A DNA stretch of 64,000 nt from Xanthomonas sp. GPE 39. Its GTDB lineage: Bacteria > Pseudomonadota > Gammaproteobacteria > Xanthomonadales > Xanthomonadaceae. Both the position numbers and the translations under genes were made by a program. The DNA is taken from positions 2,482,808 to 2,546,807 of the forward strand of contig NZ_JZHZ01000007.1 of assembly GCF_000963005.1 (NCBI RefSeq), written 5' to 3'. The notes under the pieces were generated by a model. That model was not told where the DNA came from, did no database searches, and was given only the letters and a program-made list of their open reading frames with translations. This document shows, piece by piece, positions 56,569 through 64,000 of this stretch (positions within the stretch are counted from its first letter, which is position 1; every line of letters starts with the position of its first letter).

Positions 56569-57215
56569 GCGATGAACTGGACATCGAAGCCGAGGCCGGC
56601 ACGCCGATCTGGGCCGTGTTCGGCGACCTCATGTCGGTCCTGTTCGGCGCGTTCGTGCTGATCCTGATCGGCGTGATCGGCGTGCAATTGCAACTGTCCA
56701 ACAAACTGGACGCGCAGATGCGCCAGCAACAACGCCAGGCGCAACAGCGCAAGACACTGGAACAGGCACTGGCCGTACCACTGGCGGCGGGTCGGGTGAC
56801 CCTGGTCGATGGCCGCATCGGCATCCGCGGCAGCGTGCTGTTCGCGCTGAACTCCGACCAGTTGCAGCCGGAAGGCCGTGAATTGCTCAACAGCCTTTCT
56901 ACACCGCTGGCCAGCTACCTGAAAGCACGCAACGAAATCCTGATGGTCAGCGGCTTCACCGACGACCGCCAAGTGCGCGAGGGGAACCGCCAGTTCGTCG
57001 ACAACTGGGAACTATCCGCCGAGCGCGCCCTGACCGTGACCCGCGCGCTGATTGATGCCGGCGTACCGGCAGACGCGATCTTCGCCGCCGCATTCGGCGC
57101 GCAGCAGCCTGTGGCGTCGAACGCGGACGACGCCGGACGCGCCAGCAACCGGCGCGTGGAAATGGCGCCGCTACCGCGTCCGAACAAAACCGCCGCGCCA
57201 GCACATGCACACTGA
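56565..57215 (+). CDS. MotB/OmpA-like peptidoglycan-binding motor subunit
   Basis: A 216-residue partner of the MotA-like protein. A short cytosolic N-terminus leads into one membrane segment IWAVFGDLMSVLFGAFVLILIGVIG whose Asp21 aligns with the proton-carrying Asp32 of MotB (YADFMTAMMAFF). A coiled-coil linker follows, then an OmpA-type peptidoglycan-binding domain with NWELSAERA and ASNRRVEM. This is the ZorB/MotB plan. It overlaps the preceding gene by ATGA and the following gene by 11 bases. Confidence 0.88.
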   Translation: MSDELDIEAEAGTPIWAVFGDLMSVLFGAFVLILIGVIGVQLQLSNKLDAQMRQQQRQAQQRKTLEQALAVPLAAGRVTLVDGRIGIRGSVLFALNSDQLQPEGRELLNSLSTPLASYLKARNEILMVSGFTDDRQVREGNRQFVDNWELSAERALTVTRALIDAGVPADAIFAAAFGAQQPVASNADDAGRASNRRVEMAPLPRPNKTAAPAHAH

Positions 57216-57897
57216 TTCCAGCGACCTCGCCGCACGTCTGGCAGCCTGGCGCGTGCAGCAGCGCGAACGTCAGAACACCCTGCACGCGCGCTTCATCGAC
57301 GCACTCGCGCGACGGACCGCGCATCACCACGGTCAGGCGCGGCACCTGTTGGAACAGAAGTTGGTCGCGCTGCTCGACGCCGAGCAACAAGCCAAGGTGC
57401 CACCGCAGAGATGCGCGACGGCGGCGCCTGCCGCCGAGTCCGACGCTGACGCCGCATCCACCACCCAGACAATCACCCGTGCGCGGCAACCCGGGCCGCT
57501 CGGCGCACTGCTGGCGCAGCGGCGCGCACTCGCAGCCGACATGCTGCATCCCGATACCATTCCCTCTGCGCTCACCCCAAGCTCAGCACCGCAACTGCAA
57601 ACACTCGAAGATGCGCGCCGACTGTGGGACGCATTACGCAGCCGCAGCCAACTGCGGCAGTCGCTGCAACAGGCACCAACCGACGCTGGGCCGCTGAATT
57701 CAGGGGTGCTGGTCCACCGCGCACTGACACTGATGCGCACGCTCTCGCCCGGCTATCTGCAGCACTTTCTGTCCTACGTCGATACGCTTTCCTGGCTGCA
57801 GCAACTGCACGAAGACGGTGTGCTCACCAAGGCACCCGCCCCCAACACCACGCCCACCACGAAGCCGGCACGCAGCAGATCGCGCAAGCGCGGCTGA
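57205..57897 (+). CDS. DUF2894-family protein, last gene of the motor-like operon
   Basis: A 230-residue soluble protein. An N-terminal helical part (LAARLAAWRVQQRERQNTLHARFIDALARRTAHHHGQARHLLEQKLVALLD), a Ser/Thr/Ala-rich linker, and a C-terminal helical part (LGALLAQRRALAADML ... VHRALTLMRTLSPGYLQHFLSYVDTLSWLQQL) end in a very basic tail (RSRSRKRG). I assign DUF2894 by size and position. The ATG at 57205 lies inside the 3' end of the OmpA gene. It could bind the coiled-coil tail, nucleic acid (basic tail) or the DUF3348 protein; none is shown. Confidence 0.72.
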   Translation: MHTDSSDLAARLAAWRVQQRERQNTLHARFIDALARRTAHHHGQARHLLEQKLVALLDAEQQAKVPPQRCATAAPAAESDADAASTTQTITRARQPGPLGALLAQRRALAADMLHPDTIPSALTPSSAPQLQTLEDARRLWDALRSRSQLRQSLQQAPTDAGPLNSGVLVHRALTLMRTLSPGYLQHFLSYVDTLSWLQQLHEDGVLTKAPAPNTTPTTKPARSRSRKRG

Positions 57898-58464
57898 GCC
57901 TATCCAATATAGCCACCGCGCGGCGATGGCAGGACCGATTATCGCTACCGCCATGGCGCGCTCAACGCATTGAGCCCACGCCGATCAGGACAATGCTGCA
58001 TACCGGAGTAGCACACTCCAATCTAGGCAATCGCCTGATAGCCAGCGCATGCTCCGCCGCGAATTCTTGGAGTATCGTGCGCGAAGAATGACGCCACCAT
58101 CGCGAAAAGCAAGACACTGCCCGAACTCGACTCAGCGCAGAAAATCTGCCCTGTACCAAGCGCGCGTCGCAGTCATGCGAACCTTCCGCAAAGCGCTGCT
58201 GTGCAATGGCATGGCCTGAGCGAACAACGCAGCGCAGCAACGCTTCCAAAGTGGCGAGGCAGGCCACACTTGGAAGCGATCAACAACCTCTACACCTCCA
58301 TGGACCCGGAGAACCGACCGGCGAAGGTGTTCGATGCCGATGGGCTGAACAACATCAGCATGAACAAGCAACAATGCAAATAGCCGCGTAGCGAATCGAC
58401 GCGACACACAAACAGCCGGCCAGCCTGTGTCGGCCCGCTGTTGCCGACAAGTGACAGGTTCGCC
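57898..58464. other. intergenic region after the motor-like operon
   Basis: 567 bases. It contains a long imperfect hairpin at 58241-58278 and a few short frames without coding character. It separates the motor operon from the convergent tkt gene. Confidence 0.4.
58241..58278. other. long imperfect hairpin
   Basis: CGCTTCCAA and TTGGAAGCG (9 bp) flank inner arms GTGGC/GCCAC with small bulges. No T run follows on either strand. It could be a convergent terminator core or part of a small RNA. Confidence 0.35.
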
Positions 58465-60465
58465 CTACAGCGCGCGCGCTGCCGCGACCACATGCTCAAC
58501 CGTGATCTGGAAGTGCTTGTACAACACCTCCGCCGGCGCCGAGGCGCCGAAGCTGTCGATACCAATCACTGCGCCGTCCAGGCCAACGTAGGCACGCCAG
58601 AAGCCGGTGACACCAGCCTCCACCGCCACACGCTTGCGCACCGCCTTCGGCAGTACCGACTCGCGGTAAGCAGCATCCTGACGGTCGAACACATCGGTGC
58701 ATGGCATCGACACCACGCGGGTCTTCAAGCCTGCGGCGTCGAGCACCTGCTTCGCCTCCATCGCCAGACCAACTTCCGAGCCGGTGCCGATCAAAATCAC
58801 ATCGGGTACGCCACCAGCGGCATCGGCCAACACGTAACCACCGCGCTCGATTTGCTTGATCTGCGCATCGCTACGCGCTTGGTGCGGCAGATTCTGGCGA
58901 CTGAACACCAGACAGCTCGGGCCGTCCTTACGGGTGATCGCGGCCTTCCAGCTCACCGCAGACTCGACCGTATCGCAGGGACGCCACACATCGTTGTTGG
59001 GGATATAGCGCAACGCGGCCAGGTGTTCCACCGGCTGATGGGTCGGGCCATCCTCGCCCAGGCCGATCGAGTCGTGGGTGTACACGTGGATCGCATGCGC
59101 CGGGATCAACGCGCTCATGCGCAGACCATTGCGGGCGTAATCGCTGAACACCAGGAAGGTGGCGTCGAACGGAATAAAGCCGCCATGCAGCGCCAAGCCG
59201 TTGGCAATGGCGGTCATGCCGAACTCGCGCACACCGTAGTACACGTAGTTGGCATTGGGATCGTCGCTGGCGACCGACTTGCTGGATTTCCACAGGGTCA
59301 GGTTGGAGTGAGCCAGGTCAGCCGAGCCACCCACCAATTCCGGCAGCAGCGGCGCGAATGCCTCAATCGCCATCTGCGATGCCTTACGCGAGGCGATGCT
59401 CTGGCCCTCGGCGGCCTGCTTGGCGATGTAGGCATCGGCCTGGGCGATGAAATCCTCCGGCAGTTCGCCGTGCGAGCGCCGGATCAGCTCCGCCGCTTCG
59501 GCCGGATACTGTTTGGCGTATTTGTCGAACGCCTGCTCCCACTCGGCCTGACGCAGCGTGCCACTACCACCGGCGCGCCAGCCAGCGTAGATTTCTGCCG
59601 GAATCTCGAACGGGCCATAGGGCCAGTTCAACGCCTTGCGCGCGCCCTCCAGCTCGTCCTTGCCCAACGGCGCGCCGTGCGAGGATTCCTTGCCGGCCTT
59701 GTTCGGCGCACCGAAGCCGATGGTGGTACGGCAGCAGATCAGTGTGGGCTTATCGCATTCGGCCATTGCGGTCTCGATCGCCGCCTTGATTGCCTCGGCA
59801 TCGTGGCCGTCCACGTCGCGGACCACATGCCAGCCATAAGCCTCGAAGCGCGCCGGGGTGTCGTCACTGAACCAGCCGGCAGTGTTGCCGTCGATGGAGA
59901 TATGGTTGTTGTCCCAGAACGCCACCAGCTTGCCCAGGCCCCAAGTGCCGGCCAGCGAGGCCGCTTCGTGCGAGATGCCTTCCATCAGGCAGCCGTCGCC
60001 CATGAACACCCAGGTGCGGTGATCAACGATCTGATGCTCGGGCCGGTTGTAGCGCTGCGCGAGCAACTTCTCGGCCAGCGCGAAACCAACCGCGTTGGCA
60101 AAGCCCTGACCGAGCGGCCCGGTCGTAGTCTCCACACCGGGGGTTTCGCAGCGCTCGGGATGGCCAGCGGTCTTGCTATGCAACTGACGGAAGCGCTTGA
60201 GTTCCTCAATCGGCAAGTCGTAACCGGACAGATGCAGCAACGCGTATTGCAGCATCGAGCCATGACCGTTGGAGAGGACAAACCGGTCGCGATTGAACCA
60301 CTGCGGATTGTTCGGATTGTGGCGCAGGAAATCGTTCCACAACACTTCGGCGATATCGGCCATGCCCATCGGCATGCCAGGATGACCGGACTTGGCGGCC
60401 TCCACCGCATCGGCGGCGAGGAAGCGAATCGCATTGGCGAGTTGGCGGCGGGTAGGCGTCGTCAT
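58465..60465 (-). CDS. tkt: transketolase
   Basis: A 666-residue thiamine-diphosphate enzyme of the pentose phosphate pathway. It has the conserved start [56 protein letters not shown], the TPP motif [15 protein letters not shown]...[11 protein letters not shown], the [20 protein letters not shown] pyrimidine-domain block and [25 protein letters not shown]-like [12 protein letters not shown]. The start at 60465 (MTTPTRRQL) is preferred to an upstream frame of poor codon use. It is a standalone unit convergent with the motor operon. Confidence 0.97.
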   Translation of the reverse strand: MTTPTRRQLANAIRFLAADAVEAAKSGHPGMPMGMADIAEVLWNDFLRHNPNNPQWFNRDRFVLSNGHGSMLQYALLHLSGYDLPIEELKRFRQLHSKTAGHPERCETPGVETTTGPLGQGFANAVGFALAEKLLAQRYNRPEHQIVDHRTWVFMGDGCLMEGISHEAASLAGTWGLGKLVAFWDNNHISIDGNTAGWFSDDTPARFEAYGWHVVRDVDGHDAEAIKAAIETAMAECDKPTLICCRTTIGFGAPNKAGKESSHGAPLGKDELEGARKALNWPYGPFEIPAEIYAGWRAGGSGTLRQAEWEQAFDKYAKQYPAEAAELIRRSHGELPEDFIAQADAYIAKQAAEGQSIASRKASQMAIEAFAPLLPELVGGSADLAHSNLTLWKSSKSVASDDPNANYVYYGVREFGMTAIANGLALHGGFIPFDATFLVFSDYARNGLRMSALIPAHAIHVYTHDSIGLGEDGPTHQPVEHLAALRYIPNNDVWRPCDTVESAVSWKAAITRKDGPSCLVFSRQNLPHQARSDAQIKQIERGGYVLADAAGGVPDVILIGTGSEVGLAMEAKQVLDAAGLKTRVVSMPCTDVFDRQDAAYRESVLPKAVRKRVAVEAGVTGFWRAYVGLDGAVIGIDSFGASAPAEVLYKHFQITVEHVVAAARAL

Positions 60466-60704
60466 GAGGGCTCTGTCGGCAGCGGGCGCGTGGCGTCGGG
60501 CCTGCCATTGTCCCACAGGCGGCGACACGGCATGTCGGGGCGGCACATACCATGCACTTTGCGCAGGCGCGAGTCAGCGAGCACCCAACATCACGGCAAT
60601 GTCGCCGCGCCCAAGCCGTGGCGGATCATCGCAACGACTCCAGCGCACGCCGCTCGTGCGCTGCGCCGGGCAACACAATGCGTTGCGGCAAATGCGATCA
60701 GAGC

Positions 60705-62450
60705 TCACGCATCGCGCGGATACAGCGGCGGCAGATCATCGCCATCGGACGCAGACCGCCCCTGCTCACGCCAACGCGGCCCGGACGCGAACGCAGCGCG
60801 CAATGCGGCACGCGCGCCCTGCACATCGCCTGCGGTGCCCCAGCACGCGCGCTGCATTCGCAGCAATGCCTCGCGCTGCGCGGCATCGTCCAGCCGCAGC
60901 ACTACCGCATCGAGATCGGCAACACCCGCCTGGGCACACAACAGCATGACGACCTCTTCAAAACCTCCGCTGTCCAACGCCTTGCGCAGCTCGGCCAGGC
61001 CCGCACGCGGAGGTCGCGACGCAGCGGCAGCGACTGGCATCGGCGGCATTGCGGCGGCACCATGTGTGTGCCGCACGCGACGCCAGGCCCAGACCAGGGT
61101 CGCCAGCCACAGCACCGCAAAGCCCACCGCGAGCACCATCCACAGCCGCACAGAGGCGACCCCCGCGTACTGCGTAGACGATGTCACTGGCGCACTGTCA
61201 GCCGGCGTCGCGCTCGGCGCTGTCGCCGTGGGACTGACCGGTGGCGGCGCGGGCACTCCCTGACCGGGCTGCACCTGCAAGGTCAGATCCGGCAGCACGG
61301 CCTCACGCGCGGCGCCGGCGGCCACATCCCACCAAGGCATCTGCAAACCATGCAGCAGCAGCGGCCCGGCGTTCTGCGGCACGATCGAATAACGTCGGGT
61401 AATCGTCAGCTCCGGCCCCCCATCGACAAAACGCTCTTGCACCTTCGCTGGCTCGGCGAACACCTGCGCGCCATCGGCACTGGGCGTCGGCAATTCCGGA
61501 AACTGCGCCTGGATGGCACCGCGCGCATGCGCCTCGACGACGATATCCGCCGCCTCGCCGACCTTCGCACGCGGCGGCGTGACCGTGTAACGCAAGCTCA
61601 ACCCATGCAAGGGTAACCACGGCTGCGGCGCGCTGGCCGGCTGCGCACGCACCTGCAAGGTCTGCGCCGCACTACGCGCGTTGAGATCGCCCCCACGGCC
61701 GATGAAGTCATCGTCGAATAAACCGCCCAGACCGTGCCCAACGAAGCGCGCACCGGGCAACAGCAACGGACCGCTGTGCTCAGGCACCAGCAGATAGTGG
61801 CGTTCGACCACCGTGTACATCCGCCCGTTGATCTCGCGCCGGCTCTGGATATCCTCGCCAATGCGTTGTAACGCCGCGCCCACAGGCGCCTGCAGATCCA
61901 GCTCTCCCGAATTCAACGGCACACCCAGGTACAACCGCACCACCACGCCCACGCTCTGCTGCACATACGGCTGGGCGTCATCCACCTGCGTCTGCACGAA
62001 GACGTCGGCATCGCCAAGCGCTGACGAATCGGCTGCAGGAGTACCAGCCGGCGGCGACGCGGCCGCTGCAGCCGCGACCTGCAAACGCAATGGCGCCGTC
62101 TGCTCATTACCGACCCGCAACGAGGGAATCTGCAAGGTGCCGCTGGTGCGCGGCGTCAACACCACGCCGAACAACGCCTTGGACGAAACCATCCCGTTGA
62201 CGACCTGCATCTGCCGGCTCTTGATTTCGTTGCTGAGGATGAACTGCGCACGCAGCGGCGTGTAGTCCGGCAGCGCTGTCGTCTGATCGGTTTCGATATT
62301 GAGGGTGACGCCTTCGTCAATACCGACGCTATCGCGGTCCAGCCATGCACGCGTGGCCGCAGCCACCGGCATGACCGTCAGCCACAACGCGACCAACAGC
62401 AGCAAGGCAACACCGTGTGCGCTCCGGTAATGTCGCTTGAAGTCGATCAT
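60705..62450 (-). CDS. batD: BatD-family protein
   Basis: A 581-residue membrane-anchored protein of the Bat (Bacteroides aerotolerance) operon. A signal/anchor (VALLLLVALWLTVMPVAAATRAW) is followed by BatD beta-sandwich repeats (FILSNEIKSRQMQVVNG..., FVQTQVDDAQPYVQQSVGVVVRLYLG, RRYSIVPQNAGPLLL) and a C-terminal membrane segment (SVRLWMVLAVGFAVLWLATLVWAWRR) with a short cytosolic tail. Its start overlaps the preceding VWA/TPR gene (ATGA). Bat proteins work with a MoxR ATPase in envelope stress; the exact role is not established. Confidence 0.88.
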   Translation of the reverse strand: MIDFKRHYRSAHGVALLLLVALWLTVMPVAAATRAWLDRDSVGIDEGVTLNIETDQTTALPDYTPLRAQFILSNEIKSRQMQVVNGMVSSKALFGVVLTPRTSGTLQIPSLRVGNEQTAPLRLQVAAAAAASPPAGTPAADSSALGDADVFVQTQVDDAQPYVQQSVGVVVRLYLGVPLNSGELDLQAPVGAALQRIGEDIQSRREINGRMYTVVERHYLLVPEHSGPLLLPGARFVGHGLGGLFDDDFIGRGGDLNARSAAQTLQVRAQPASAPQPWLPLHGLSLRYTVTPPRAKVGEAADIVVEAHARGAIQAQFPELPTPSADGAQVFAEPAKVQERFVDGGPELTITRRYSIVPQNAGPLLLHGLQMPWWDVAAGAAREAVLPDLTLQVQPGQGVPAPPPVSPTATAPSATPADSAPVTSSTQYAGVASVRLWMVLAVGFAVLWLATLVWAWRRVRHTHGAAAMPPMPVAAAASRPPRAGLAELRKALDSGGFEEVVMLLCAQAGVADLDAVVLRLDDAAQREALLRMQRACWGTAGDVQGARAALRAAFASGPRWREQGRSASDGDDLPPLYPRDA

Positions 62451-64000
62451 GGTTCTTCCCGCTGTCTGCGTTGGTGTTCGAGCATGAATTTAGTCCGCAG
62501 CAGATTACCGGGATCATCCGGCACCCGTCGCAACCACGCTTCCACCGCCTGACGTTGCGCGCGCTGCTGCGGAGTTTCCTTCGCCACCTCGGCGGCACGC
62601 GTTGCGTGTTGATCCTCCGCACCCTGCCCTGCCATCGCTTGCTGCATCTGCTGGCGCTGCGCCGCATCGGCCTGTTGCTGGGCCTTAGCATCGGCAGGCG
62701 TCGGCGGCGTTTTTTGCGCATCGCGCTTTTGCGTAGCGGGCGAATCGGCGTGTTGCTGGGCAGCTTGCTGCTGAGCGGGGTTTTTCTGTTGCGATTGGCC
62801 GTTTTGCTGTTGGGCGTTTTGCTGCGAATCCTTGCCTTGTTCGCCCATTTGCTGCTGGCTGTTTTGTTGATCGCCGTTATGCGCCTGACCCTTTTGCTGC
62901 TGACCCTTTTGCTGCTGCGAGCGATCCTGTCCCTGCTGACCCGATTGCGGAGGCTGCGCCGACGCTTGACGCTTGCGCGCCGCTTCCACCGCCGCGCGAT
63001 TGGCGATCGCATCGGCCATCTGCGGATGCAAGCTCAACGCCTTGTCGTAGGCCGTGATCGCCTGATCGTAACGGCCCTGACGCGCCAGCGCATTGCCCAG
63101 GTTGTACCAGCCGACATCGCTATCCACGCCCTCGAACTGCTGTTGCGCGGCGGCGAAATCGCCTTTGCGATACGCTTGCACGCCCGTATCCAGGCGCTGC
63201 TGACGCACCTGATCCGGGCGCTGCCACAACCCATCCCGGCGACCCGCATCGGCCGCCTGCGCCAATCGTGGCGTCGCCAATGGCAACAGTACGCACAACA
63301 ACACCAGCGCCGTAACGCCACGACGACGGAACGCGCACAACGCCAACAACATCAACGGCGGCAGCAACCAGTAGCCCTGATCCAGCCAAATACGGCCCTG
63401 ACTTTTATCCGCCAGCGTCGCCTGTTGATCCTGCGACCGCAGCACACCCAACGCACGCAGATCCGCATCGTCGGGCGTTATCCCGGCGTAATCGCCATGA
63501 CCTGCAGACGCCAGCGCACGCAACGATGCTGCATCCAATTGCGCATGACCCAAGCCACCCTGAGCGTCACGATAGGCGGCGCCCTGTGGCGTTCCCAGTC
63601 CCAGGACGCAGACGCGATAGCCCTGGCTGGCCGCGCGCGCAGCCGCCTGCTGCGCCTGAGCATCGGCCTGATCGCTGAGCAGCAGGATATCGCCATGGGA
63701 AAAACCCGCCTGACGCAGCAACCGCGCCGCCCAATCGATCGCCAAATCGCTACGTTGCCCTGCCACCGGCATCACCTGCGGCGACAGCGCATCCAGGAAC
63801 AAGGCCACGTTGCCCGCGTCGTCGGTCAACGGTGCGACGGTATAAGGCTCGCCTGCATAGGCAAGCAATGCCACCTCGCCACCGCTGCGCTCTTTCAGCA
63901 ACCTTGCCAGCTTGGCACGCGCCTGCAGCAAACGCGACGGCGGCAGGTCGCTGGCCTCGATGCGCGAGGATAGATCCAGCGCGATCACCAACGGAATGTG
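62447..64000 (-). CDS. BatB/BatC-like VWA and TPR protein, 5' end outside window
   Basis: Partial gene; the frame is still open at the right edge (only 514 codons visible from an internal GTG, probably missing N-terminal membrane segments). It starts in a von Willebrand A domain: VIALDLSSRIEASDLPPSRLLQARAKLARLL, then FLDALSPQVMPVAGQRSDL and DILLLSDQADA. The MIDAS, normally D-x-S-x-S, reads D-L-S-S-R, so metal binding may be weakened. A membrane segment and TPR repeats (WYNLGNALARQGRYDQAITAYDKALSLHP) follow, then a long Gln/Lys-rich region (about 345-450 of the visible part). It combines BatB and BatC features in one protein and is coupled to batD. Confidence 0.85.
   Translation of the reverse strand, partial: HIPLVIALDLSSRIEASDLPPSRLLQARAKLARLLKERSGGEVALLAYAGEPYTVAPLTDDAGNVALFLDALSPQVMPVAGQRSDLAIDWAARLLRQAGFSHGDILLLSDQADAQAQQAAARAASQGYRVCVLGLGTPQGAAYRDAQGGLGHAQLDAASLRALASAGHGDYAGITPDDADLRALGVLRSQDQQATLADKSQGRIWLDQGYWLLPPLMLLALCAFRRRGVTALVLLCVLLPLATPRLAQAADAGRRDGLWQRPDQVRQQRLDTGVQAYRKGDFAAAQQQFEGVDSDVGWYNLGNALARQGRYDQAITAYDKALSLHPQMADAIANRAAVEAARKRQASAQPPQSGQQGQDRSQQQKGQQQKGQAHNGDQQNSQQQMGEQGKDSQQNAQQQNGQSQQKNPAQQQAAQQHADSPATQKRDAQKTPPTPADAKAQQQADAAQRQQMQQAMAGQGAEDQHATRAAEVAKETPQQRAQRQAVEAWLRRVPDDPGNLLRTKFMLEHQRRQREEP

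Noticed and set aside
58441-61263. A 940-codon plus-strand frame
   Set aside because: It is antisense to transketolase and batD; transketolase is unmistakable on the minus strand.
62471-63973. A 500-codon Leu/Arg-rich plus-strand frame
   Set aside because: It is the mirror of the Gln/Ala-rich BatB/C protein and has no independent motif or ribosome site.

Overview
The window looks like chromosome of a Xanthomonas-type gammaproteobacterium (family Xanthomonadaceae). Evidence: high G+C with strong GC3 in nearly all genes, a fused cysNC beside cysD, thiS-thiG-trmB in a row, a class I (eukaryote-type) aldolase near pyk, pgk and gap, a TonB-dependent receptor, and a toxin whose C-terminus resembles the Xanthomonas VirD4-interacting (XVIPCD) domain. 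Species cannot be fixed from the sequence alone.

Layout. 1-2934 is the end of an integrated island: AT-richer hypothetical genes and a tyrosine integrase next to the 3' end of tRNA-Gly(CCC). 3356-12553 is ordinary chromosome: GDSL autotransporter esterase, thiamine thiazole genes, trmB, an SLC13-type carrier, a Rieske protein, mscL and a LacI regulator. 12659-14204 holds a compact locus of two tandem 26-28 codon aromatic-ended peptides followed by a cytochrome P450; it has the architecture of a P450-modified RiPP pathway. 15561-20770 is a duplicated ~1.46 kb neprosin-protease unit flanking a polysaccharide deacetylase and a glycosyltransferase. 20937-36055 covers sulfate activation, a macro-domain protein, glycolysis (aldolase, pyk, pgk, gap), an orphan VirB5-like protein, an S1/P1 nuclease and a BigR-type sulfur-detoxification operon. 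36175-47062 has modABC, a BlaI/BlaR1-like regulatory operon with a lipoprotein, a CoA-transferase-family protein, a PI-PLC-like protein and a TonB-dependent receptor.

47370-53213 is a type IV secretion killing module: immunity lipoprotein, lipase toxin with C-terminal secretion domains, the VirD4 coupling ATPase and a small protein. 53724-57897 is a tightly coupled four-gene operon encoding a MotA-like protein with a long coiled-coil tail and a MotB/OmpA-like partner, bracketed by DUF3348 and DUF2894 proteins. It is built like an ion-driven motor such as ZorAB, but has no known effector gene. The window ends with transketolase and part of a Bat operon.

The two strongest candidates for an undescribed system are the P450/peptide locus and the motor-like operon. 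Both assignments rest on reading motifs by eye; no database search was possible.
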